A program made the position numbers and the translations under genes. A stretch of DNA of 32,712 nt from Bacteroidetes bacterium GWA2_40_15. Lineage in GTDB: Bacteria > Bacteroidota > Bacteroidia > Bacteroidales > VadinHA17. The stretch's first letter is position 1; every line of letters starts with the position of its first letter. The notes below the pieces were generated by a model. That model did no database searches. It was not told the DNA's origin and saw only the letters and a program-made list of their open reading frames with translations. The stretch is from assembly GCA_001768195.1 (NCBI GenBank), contig MENI01000127.1, positions 8,881 to 41,592 of the forward strand, read 5' to 3'. Positions 26,558 to 32,712 of this stretch are shown here, in pieces.

Positions 26558-26586
26558 AAAAACACAGGATATTTTCCTGTGTTTTT
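26558..26586 (-). terminator. Intrinsic terminator after the sigma factor unit
   Basis: A 12-bp perfect stem (26558-26569 with 26575-26586, core CACAGGA/TCCTGTG) with a 5-base loop is followed on the minus strand by a run of Ts. It begins a few bases after the stop of the 67-residue gene (26593). The flanking A/T runs on both sides could let it work in both directions. Confidence 0.75.
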
Positions 26587-26592
26587 AATTTT

Positions 26593-26796
26593 TCATCGAT
26601 CGTCTGACCTGATTTTGTCGATCAGCTTATTTGTCAGACGCTCTCCCGGTTCTATTCTGAACATCCGGAGCAGTGTAAGTACATCATGAAATTCACTATT
26701 GAATCCCCAGGCATCATCAATCAGATCAATATTTTCAACGTCAATCTCATGATAAGAAATAAAAGGAGTAGAATTTATACCCATAGGCGTTTTCAT
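26593..26796 (-). CDS. Small acidic protein following an ECF sigma gene
   Basis: This is a 67-residue soluble protein of unknown function. It starts with a Pro-containing stretch, then an acidic middle (DVENIDLIDDAWGFNSEF) and two amphipathic helices ending KLIDKIRSDDR. There is no membrane segment or signal peptide, so it is not a standard membrane anti-sigma factor. It lies 220 bases downstream of the ECF sigma gene in the same direction, with two octanucleotide arrays between, and is followed by a terminator. Its position suggests a soluble modulator of the sigma factor, but this is inference. The clear terminator and ordinary composition support a real gene. Confidence 0.65.
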   Translation of the reverse strand: MKTPMGINSTPFISYHEIDVENIDLIDDAWGFNSEFHDVLTLLRMFRIEPGERLTNKLIDKIRSDDR

Positions 26797-26848
26797 TTTT
26801 ATTAGAAAACGTCAGGGATTAAAGATTATTGTAAGAAATATTAAAAAA

Positions 26849-26940
26849 GGTGCGACGGTACGACGGTACAACGGTGCGACGATATGACGGTGCGACGGTG
26901 CGACGGTGCGACGGTGCGATGGTGCGATGGTGCGACGGTA
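26849..26940. repeat. Octanucleotide minisatellite, left arm (GGTGCGAC type)
   Basis: Eleven full copies plus a half copy of an 8-base unit, consensus GGTGCGAC, with variants GGTACGAC, GGTACAAC, GATATGAC and GGTGCGAT. It lies 52 bases before the start of the 67-residue gene. Read as the reverse complement, the unit is close to that of the right array, so the two arrays are inverted with respect to each other across 22 bases. Confidence 0.95.
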
Positions 26941-26962
26941 TTACTTCTAAATCAATATCGTA

Positions 26963-27018
26963 GTACCGCTGTACCGCTGTACCGCTGTACCGCTGTACCG
27001 CCGTACCGCCGTACCGTT
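26963..27018. repeat. Octanucleotide minisatellite, right arm (GTACCGCT type)
   Basis: Seven copies of an 8-base unit: four GTACCGCT, two GTACCGCC and one GTACCGTT. The last copy runs into the sigma factor's stop codon (TAA read on the minus strand at 27019-27017). Facing the left array, it can form a long imperfect hairpin in the RNA between the sigma gene and the small gene. Confidence 0.95.
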
Positions 27019-27604
27019 AGTTCAAAGTCAGACTGATCTTCTTATCCTTCATCATCTTGCGCATGTTTATCAGTGCATACCTCATCCGTCCCAGGGCAGT
27101 ATTTATGCTGACACCAGTCAGATCGGCAATTTCCCTGAAGCTCAGATCGGCATAATGCCTTAGAATAACAACTTCTCTCTGATCATCGGGAAGAGAGCTT
27201 ATCATTGCCCTTACATCGTCATGTATCTGCTTCCTTATCAACTCATTCTCGATATTTCCATCGGACAGTTTTATTGAATTGAACAGATCTGAATCATAAT
27301 TGTCATTTGATATTGTATTCATCTGTTTCACTCTCCTGAAATTATCAATAATCAGGTTGTGGGCAATACGCATCACCCATGAGAGAAACTTCCCATTATC
27401 GGAATATTTACCGGCTTTAACCGATTGGATCACCTTCAGGAATGTATCCTGAAAAATATCTTCAGCAAGGGCCTGGTCGCGGATATATAAAGATATATAC
27501 GCGAAAACTTTGTTTTTATGACGGTGGATTAATTGTTCAAAACAGGACTCCTCACCTTTTATGAACCTCATTATCAGTTCATAATCGGAAATCGTTTTAT
27601 TCAT
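27017..27604 (-). CDS. ECF-type RNA polymerase sigma factor
   Basis: This is a 195-residue sigma-70 family factor of the extracytoplasmic function class. Region 2 (about 10-90) includes DQALAEDIFQDTFLKVIQSV and FLSWVMRIAHNLIIDNFRR for core binding and -10 recognition. Region 4 (about 130-190) includes LPDDQREVVILRHYADLSF and the helix-turn-helix EIADLTGVSINTALGRMRYA. It lacks regions 1.1 and 3. The ATG at 27604 is the natural start. There is no FecR-like anti-sigma gene next to it; instead a 67-residue soluble protein follows after a repeat-filled gap. The regulon is unknown. The gene is divergent from uvrA across 157 bases. Confidence 0.95.
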   Translation of the reverse strand: MNKTISDYELIMRFIKGEESCFEQLIHRHKNKVFAYISLYIRDQALAEDIFQDTFLKVIQSVKAGKYSDNGKFLSWVMRIAHNLIIDNFRRVKQMNTISNDNYDSDLFNSIKLSDGNIENELIRKQIHDDVRAMISSLPDDQREVVILRHYADLSFREIADLTGVSINTALGRMRYALINMRKMMKDKKISLTLN

Positions 27605-27712
27605 AACTCACTCTTTAAATTAAACAGAGTAGAGATATTACTATAGGCGGTCCTCCCTGGTTTGATTATTATTAGTAATACAAAGAAACGAATTTTTTTG
27701 ATTTGAAAGTAT

Positions 27713-27720
27713 TACTTTTG
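27713..27720 (+). promoter_or_regulatory. Possible -7 element of uvrA
   Basis: TACTTTTG matches TAnnTTTG and lies 41 bases before the uvrA start codon. A TTG at the expected -33 distance is not visible, so support is partial. Confidence 0.4.
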
Positions 27721-27761
27721 GCTTTTAACTGAATTTTAACATTCCAATTAACTAATCTGGT

Positions 27762-30569
27762 ATGCAGGGGGGAATCGAAATCAAGGGGGCCAGGGTTCAT
27801 AATCTAAAAAATGTATCACTTAACATTCCGAGAGATAAGCTGGTAGTTATAACCGGGGTTTCAGGCTCCGGGAAGTCTTCCCTGGCCTTCGACACCATAT
27901 ATGCGGAAGGACAGAGAAGATATGTCGAAAGCCTTTCTGCTTATGCCAGGCAGTTCCTTGGAAGAATGAATAAGCCCGAGGTGGATTTCATCAGCGGGAT
28001 CCCGCCTGCCATAGCCATTGAACAAAAGGTAAATACCCGCAATCCACGGTCAACAGTTGGTACCTCGACCGAGATTTATGATTACCTCCGGTTACTGTAT
28101 GGCCGTATCGGCAGAACCATCTCTCCGGTATCGGGAAAGGAGGTAAAAAAACACAGTGTTGATGACATTGTTAATTTCCTTGCATCGCTCCCTGAAGGGA
28201 CCAGGGTGATCATCACTGCATCAGGGCAGATACCTGAGAACATTGATAAGGCAGAATATTTCTCTTTCCTTGGCAAGCAGGGGTACTCCCGTCTTGAATC
28301 TGAAGGGGAGATAATTAAGCTTGATGAACTTAAGTCATTTGAAGCCTTTAAACAGGGACAGGAAATAAGTATAGTCATTGACAGACTGGTAATAAGCCAT
28401 TCTGCAGACAACTTCAGCCGGGCTGCCGATTCTGCTCAGACAGCATTTCAGACAGGAAGAGGCTATTGTCAGGTGGTTATACATGAAAAAAACAGGATAC
28501 GCAGGGAAAGTTTCTCAAATAAATTCGAGGAGGATGGCATCCTGTTTGAAGAGCCTACCGAACACCTTTTCAGTTTTAATAATCCTATCGGGGCATGCCC
28601 TGCTTGTGAAGGATACAGTAAAATCATCGGAATAGATGAGAGCCTTGTAATACCCAATCACAATCTCTCGGTATATGAAGATGCAATTGTATGCTGGAAG
28701 GGCGATACGATGAAAAAATGGAAGGAGAGACTGATTGCCAATGCAGAATCATTCGGATTCCCTGTGCACAAACCCTGGTACAAGCTTACTGATGAGCAGA
28801 AGCAGTTAATATGGAAGGGGAACAGATACTTCTATGGTCTGGATCGCTTTTTTCAATACCTTGAGGAGAAAAAATATAAGATACAGTACAGGGTACTTCT
28901 GAGCAGATACCGTGGAAAAACAATCTGTCCGTCCTGCAAAGGATCGCGCCTGAGAAAAGAGGCAGGCTATGTAAAGGTTTCAGGCAAATCAATACAGGAA
29001 CTCACTACCCTGCCTGTAGGAGAGCTGTTCGATGCTGTCTCCGGATTTGCTCTTAATGAGAACGACACAAAGATTTCAGAAAGGCTGGTAAAGGAGATAC
29101 TTATAAGATTGAGATTTCTGATTGATGTCGGGCTTCCATACCTTACACTCGACAGGATCTCCTCCACCCTTTCGGGAGGAGAATCGCAGAGGATTAACCT
29201 GGCAACCTCACTCGGAAGCAATTTAGTGGGCTCGATGTATATACTTGATGAGCCAAGTATTGGCCTTCATCCGCGTGATACTAATCTGCTTGTCCGGGTT
29301 TTAAAGGAATTGCGTGACCTTGGCAATACCGTAATTGTTGTTGAGCATGAGGAGGAGATTATCAGGGCGGCAGATGAAATAATTGACATGGGGCCTGAAG
29401 CAGGGAGGCTCGGTGGAGAGGTGGTTTACCACGGGGGGCTCGATCTGACAACTTCAAACAAGTCACTTACAGCAGGGTATCTCAGCGGGCGGCTTGAGAT
29501 CCCTCTACCCAAAGCAAGAAGAAAGTGGAACAATTTTATAGAGGTAAAGGGTGCAAGGGAAAATAACCTTAAAGGCATCGATGTGAAATTTCCTCTTCAC
29601 GCTATAACTGCTGTTACAGGAGTAAGCGGATCAGGGAAGTCGAGTCTTGTTTCAGATATATTGTACAGGGCGCTCTCAAACCGGATAGACGGTAATAATC
29701 AAAAAACCGGTCAGTACATTGATCTTACCGGCGATATTGCAATACTGACAGGTATTGAGCTGGTTGACCAGAATCCGATTGGCAAATCGAGCAGGTCAAA
29801 CCCTGTTACATATCTCAAAGCTTATGATGAGATCCGTAAACTTTACTCAGAACAACAGGCATCTGTTCAGAATAACTTCAAAGCTTCTCATTTCTCATTC
29901 AATATCGACGGTGGACGTTGTGAAGAGTGTCAGGGAGAAGGAATAATAAGAGTTGAAATGCAGTTTATGGCAGATGTGGAGCTGACCTGTGAAAACTGCA
30001 GGGGTATGCGTTTCAAGAAGGAAATCCTTGATGTGAAATATCATGGAAAGAACATTTACGACATGCTCGAAATGACAATCGATGATGCAATTGAGTTTTT
30101 TAATTCTCACCCCGGCAGAAACGAGAAAAGGATTATTGAAAAGCTTAAACCTCTGGCAGATGTCGGATTGGGTTATATTAAAATGGGGCAGTCATCAAGC
30201 ACCTTGTCGGGAGGTGAGAGCCAACGGGTGAAGCTGGCATATTTTCTGAGCCAGGAACGGGGAAGCGGACATATCCTGTTCATCTTTGATGAGCCAACCA
30301 CGGGTCTGCATTTTCACGATATAAACAAACTGCTTAAATCACTCAATGCTCTTGTGGAACACGGTCACTCTGTTATCCTCATCGAACATAATCAGGAGGT
30401 TATCAAATGTTCTGACTGGGTAATTGACCTTGGACCTGAGGGAGGAGAAGAAGGAGGTTACGTGGTATATGAAGGTAAACCTGAAGGCATGGTTGAATGT
30501 AAAGAATCATATACAGGAAGATACCTTTCATCAAAACTGAAACATAAAAAACAGGGACATTACAAGTAA
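27762..30569 (+). CDS. uvrA: Excinuclease ABC subunit A
   Basis: UvrA is the DNA damage-recognition ATPase of nucleotide excision repair. The 935-residue protein has two ABC modules. Walker A occurs twice, at 32-40 and about 620-628 (both GVSGSGKSS). The ABC signature LSGGESQR occurs at about 469 and 814. Two zinc modules are seen: CPACEG (about 280) with CPSCKG (about 390), and CEECQGEG (about 720) with CENCRG (about 743). [20 protein letters not shown] and [20 protein letters not shown] are standard. Length is typical. Bacteroidota often carry two UvrA paralogues; a second copy could exist elsewhere, and I cannot tell whether this one is the main repair copy. It is divergent from the sigma factor gene. 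Confidence 0.96.
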   Translation: MQGGIEIKGARVHNLKNVSLNIPRDKLVVITGVSGSGKSSLAFDTIYAEGQRRYVESLSAYARQFLGRMNKPEVDFISGIPPAIAIEQKVNTRNPRSTVGTSTEIYDYLRLLYGRIGRTISPVSGKEVKKHSVDDIVNFLASLPEGTRVIITASGQIPENIDKAEYFSFLGKQGYSRLESEGEIIKLDELKSFEAFKQGQEISIVIDRLVISHSADNFSRAADSAQTAFQTGRGYCQVVIHEKNRIRRESFSNKFEEDGILFEEPTEHLFSFNNPIGACPACEGYSKIIGIDESLVIPNHNLSVYEDAIVCWKGDTMKKWKERLIANAESFGFPVHKPWYKLTDEQKQLIWKGNRYFYGLDRFFQYLEEKKYKIQYRVLLSRYRGKTICPSCKGSRLRKEAGYVKVSGKSIQELTTLPVGELFDAVSGFALNENDTKISERLVKEILIRLRFLIDVGLPYLTLDRISSTLSGGESQRINLATSLGSNLVGSMYILDEPSIGLHPRDTNLLVRVLKELRDLGNTVIVVEHEEEIIRAADEIIDMGPEAGRLGGEVVYHGGLDLTTSNKSLTAGYLSGRLEIPLPKARRKWNNFIEVKGARENNLKGIDVKFPLHAITAVTGVSGSGKSSLVSDILYRALSNRIDGNNQKTGQYIDLTGDIAILTGIELVDQNPIGKSSRSNPVTYLKAYDEIRKLYSEQQASVQNNFKASHFSFNIDGGRCEECQGEGIIRVEMQFMADVELTCENCRGMRFKKEILDVKYHGKNIYDMLEMTIDDAIEFFNSHPGRNEKRIIEKLKPLADVGLGYIKMGQSSSTLSGGESQRVKLAYFLSQERGSGHILFIFDEPTTGLHFHDINKLLKSLNALVEHGHSVILIEHNQEVIKCSDWVIDLGPEGGEEGGYVVYEGKPEGMVECKESYTGRYLSSKLKHKKQGHYK

Positions 30570-30600
30570 CATCCCCATATTTTCAGAATTGATATAACTT

Positions 30601-31041
30601 CTATTTCTTTATCTTAAATCCGAACATTATCGAAACGCAACCGCTGGCAGGAGTATCTCCGGCCTGGTTGAATGAGGTAACTTTGACAACCAGCTTAAGC
30701 TGTTGACTTGATTGCAGCTTGAAGTCCCATGTTCTGCTGTAATTATTATCCTTATTGGAATACAGTACATTCTTGTTAGAATCCATTATACGGAACTCAA
30801 TATTAGGAAGCTTATCCTCACCGCATATAGCAACCCTGTAATCCATGTCGGAATAAAATGTCTTGTAAAGTTCTGCCTCTTCGCCCTCAACAAGAACTGC
30901 AGCATGGTAGTTTCCATCATGAGTATAAGATCCTAACTCAGGCAGGCAGACCTTCTTTGCGAAAGCTTTGCACTGGGCATCAACCTTAACTGATGCTATC
31001 AATAGAAGTGCGAGTATGGGGATTAGTCTGTAAATTCTCAT
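30601..31041 (-). CDS. Small secreted protein of unknown function
   Basis: This is a 146-residue exported protein with a signal peptide at 1-23 (ending KVDAQ) and a mature domain that looks like an all-beta sandwich: YHAAVLVEGEEAELYKTFY, then MDYRVAIC, then IEFRIMDSN and the final SGCVSIMFGFKIKK. It has four Cys residues in the mature part, which could pair in the periplasm. It starts 7 bases after the end of an unknown lipoprotein gene upstream, so both belong to one transcript. It is convergent with uvrA. No function can be assigned. Confidence 0.82.
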   Translation of the reverse strand: MRIYRLIPILALLLIASVKVDAQCKAFAKKVCLPELGSYTHDGNYHAAVLVEGEEAELYKTFYSDMDYRVAICGEDKLPNIEFRIMDSNKNVLYSNKDNNYSRTWDFKLQSSQQLKLVVKVTSFNQAGDTPASGCVSIMFGFKIKK

Positions 31042-31048
31042 ATCATCG

Positions 31049-31969
31049 TTATTTTACAAATGAATTTCTTATCTCACCTACTGTAGCTGCAAGCTCTAAG
31101 AACACCTCAGGTGTCATATCCGTCTTTACCTCAGACTTCAGGACTGTGATATTTGTAGCCTGATCAAATTCAGGACGTACAGGTGATGTTGTTATTTTTA
31201 TTTTATCAAAGACTATCTTAAGTTTACTGACCTGTGCAATTATCTCATCCACTGCCGGATCGCCTTTACTGCTTTCAAGAAGGCTAAGCAGAATATCTAT
31301 TGAAAGTTTCTGATCAATGATTCTTCCAACAAGTTTATTTCCGTTAAACTCCTTCATGTCAACAAGCTGAGTGGATATGTACAATCCCTCAAACCATCCT
31401 CCTACAAGAGTCATGGCCGCAATTGCAGGCTGTCCATTATCCTCAAGATATGAACTCGAGTTCATGAAAGTTTCGCTGACGATTTCCATAATCACTTCGC
31501 TGTTATTTATATTCTCTTCAAGCCTGTCAATCGTAGATTGTTCAATAGCTTTCAGAATACCAAGACCGTCAGCCATTTTTTTGGCAGCATTCATATAATC
31601 AATAATCAGCTGAGTCTGCTCATATAAACTGGCAAAACTAAGATCGCAGGTGTATATGCCAAGATTCAGAGCCATGCTCTTATTGGTAACATATTTGTTT
31701 ACATTTCCCACATTGTTTAACAGAGATTCATCGAACCTTGCACCTGCTGATTTAATAAGCATTGCTGATTCAAGGGGTGAAGGCAATGCATTGAATATCT
31801 TTTCGGCTTGCTTTATGTCCTCATAAACAGCTGTGTTATCCGTTGGGACCTGTACGCTTAAATCCTCCTTGGGAGCCTTTTTCCCTCCTGATGTGCAGCC
31901 GATAACAGAAATGGTAAAAAGTAATACTACCATTAAAAGCCCTGAACTTATTTCGTGATTTCTATTCAT
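31049..31969 (-). CDS. Lipoprotein of unknown function
   Basis: This is a 306-residue predicted lipoprotein with lipobox SVIGC (lipid Cys25). The mature chain begins with an Asp/Lys/Pro-rich linker and is then almost entirely alpha-helical: LPSPLESAMLIKSAGARFDE, NVNKYVTNKSMALNLGIYTC, STIDRLEENIN and IIDQKLSIDILLSLLESS. It has no catalytic motif that I recognise. It forms a two-gene unit with the small secreted beta protein, 7 bases apart, and both are probably periplasmic, so they may work together. A palindrome with CTAATTT and AAATTAG arms lies upstream (31994-32013) and could be an operator. Confidence 0.82.
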   Translation of the reverse strand: MNRNHEISSGLLMVVLLFTISVIGCTSGGKKAPKEDLSVQVPTDNTAVYEDIKQAEKIFNALPSPLESAMLIKSAGARFDESLLNNVGNVNKYVTNKSMALNLGIYTCDLSFASLYEQTQLIIDYMNAAKKMADGLGILKAIEQSTIDRLEENINNSEVIMEIVSETFMNSSSYLEDNGQPAIAAMTLVGGWFEGLYISTQLVDMKEFNGNKLVGRIIDQKLSIDILLSLLESSKGDPAVDEIIAQVSKLKIVFDKIKITTSPVRPEFDQATNITVLKSEVKTDMTPEVFLELAATVGEIRNSFVK

Positions 31970-32063
31970 GATGAACTTTTTTAATTGTCAAACCTAATTT
32001 CGGACTAAATTAGTACTTTATTTTTATTTTTCAAAAACAGCTGTATGTAATTAAAGGTATTTC

Positions 32064-32071
32064 TAAATTTG
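32064..32071 (+). promoter_or_regulatory. Possible -7 element of the gene at 32087
   Basis: TAAATTTG matches TAnnTTTG and ends 15 bases before the start codon. CTG occupies the -33 site at a spacing of 20, an imperfect match. Confidence 0.4.
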
Positions 32072-32086
32072 CTAAAATAAATTTAA

Positions 32087-32602
32087 ATGATCAAATCTGA
32101 TGCCAAACTGAAAAATATCATTTCGGTCTTCTCTTCAGGGAATAAGAAACTTATCGCTGAAGCTATTGATTTACTGAGAGATGAGCAACCCTTTGAGGGA
32201 GTTATAGGATTGCTGGTTTCACTCTACGACCAAACAGGTAACGATGATATTAAAAGAGCTGTTGAAAGTTTTATGAATGATCTGAAGGACCAGGCAGTTG
32301 TACCTGAAGTCATTTCTGAGATAAGAAAGGGATGGAAACCGCAGACAATAAGCATGCTCGTTTCATCGTGCTGGCAGTCAGGCCTGAATTATTCAACTCA
32401 CTCTTCTGATCTTGCGGATGTTTTTATTGAGGGGGATTACGTTACAGCAGTTGAATGTATGACGGTTATTGAAGAGTTTATAAATGAAGTGAGCAGAAAT
32501 GAAAAAGATGAAATAATAAGAAAGATCGAGAAAAGCCATTTTCCTCCCGGTAGTGAAAAAACTGCTCTTACAGCTGAGCTGATATCAATTCTCAAAAGTT
32601 AA
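32087..32602 (+). CDS. Small helical soluble protein, HEAT-like
   Basis: This 171-residue protein has no signal peptide or membrane segment. Pairs of short helices with spacing and hydrophobic positions like HEAT/ARM repeats fill the sequence: LIAEAIDLLRDEQPFEGVIG, then IKRAVESFMNDL, VVPEVISEIRK and ISMLVSSCW. Such proteins often serve as binding scaffolds. The gene is divergent from the unknown lipoprotein gene and convergent with a partial gene at the window edge. No function can be given. Confidence 0.75.
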   Translation: MIKSDAKLKNIISVFSSGNKKLIAEAIDLLRDEQPFEGVIGLLVSLYDQTGNDDIKRAVESFMNDLKDQAVVPEVISEIRKGWKPQTISMLVSSCWQSGLNYSTHSSDLADVFIEGDYVTAVECMTVIEEFINEVSRNEKDEIIRKIEKSHFPPGSEKTALTAELISILKS

Positions 32603-32620
32603 AGAAATACGGAATAAATA

Positions 32621-32712
32621 TTAAGGTAATATATTGAAGTTTTCGTATCTGATCACCCATTGGCCATTCTTCTGTTTTGTGCGAAAGACACCCAAAATTA
32701 AGATAGAAAGAC
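32621..32712 (-). CDS. Partial minus-strand gene, C-terminal end
   Basis: From the right edge the minus-strand frame ILGVFRTKQKNGQWVIRYEN continues to FNILP and stops at TAA (32623-32621). The pattern of alternating hydrophobic and aromatic residues with KNGQWVI is that of a real beta-hairpin end. The rest of the gene is outside the window. The convergent neighbour ends 18 bases away. No family can be named from 29 residues. Confidence 0.5.
   Translation of the reverse strand, partial: LSILILGVFRTKQKNGQWVIRYENFNILP

Noticed and set aside
26849-27018. Possible CRISPR array
   Set aside because: Units are 8 bases long and directly adjacent, with no spacers of 25-40 bases and no cas genes nearby.

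Overview
The window looks like a chromosomal segment of a member of the Bacteroidota, most likely Bacteroidales. Four things point there. Genes of Bacteroidota type are present: a FeoA-FeoB fusion, a folP-cdaA pair, a tmk-DoxX-tpiA run, and AraC regulators with a metal-binding-like N-terminus. Promoters of the Bacteroidota form TTG-N20/21-TAnnTTTG can be read upstream of several genes. Ribosome-binding sites are weak or absent. Several good gene starts use TTG. I saw no tRNA, rRNA, CRISPR array, complete insertion sequence or prophage. Gene density is high, and no gene-free stretch exceeds about 250 bases.

Left part (1-5600): the 5' end of a PAS sensor histidine kinase leaves the window on the minus strand. 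Two tandem AraC-type regulators follow. The first has a (GATA)8 tract between its promoter and its start codon. Next come release factor RF3, a secreted tetraheme cytochrome c, a 160-bp palindromic element, an OB-fold-like lipoprotein, and a 5'-truncated YciI remnant.

Glycan and metal part (5600-13500): an alpha-L-rhamnosidase (GH78) and a transglutaminase-like lipoprotein form a two-gene unit with a gene relic on each side. The FeoAB ferrous iron transporter and an unknown secreted protein follow.

Housekeeping core (13500-25500): a minus-strand run reads folP, cdaA (diadenylate cyclase), a holin-like small membrane protein and an amidohydrolase. Divergent from it are tmk, a DoxX/thioredoxin-fold membrane protein, tpiA and a 1497-residue secreted beta-rich protein of unknown function. 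A phosphoesterase and rsmE follow.

Right part (25500-32712): an SPFH membrane protein is coupled to a 60-residue ribbon-helix-helix protein. Upstream of them is an ECF sigma factor followed by a 67-residue unknown protein, and two oppositely oriented octanucleotide arrays lie between those two genes. uvrA is divergent from the sigma gene. The window ends with two unknown exported proteins, a divergent small soluble protein, and the last codons of a further minus-strand gene.

Most of the window is ordinary core genome. The parts most worth a second look are the repeat-bearing regulatory regions (1363-1394 and 26849-27018), the 1497-residue protein, the sigma factor/small protein pair, the SPFH/RHH pair, and the decayed genes flanking the rhamnosidase cassette. 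I did not see a convincing complete new defence or mobile system.
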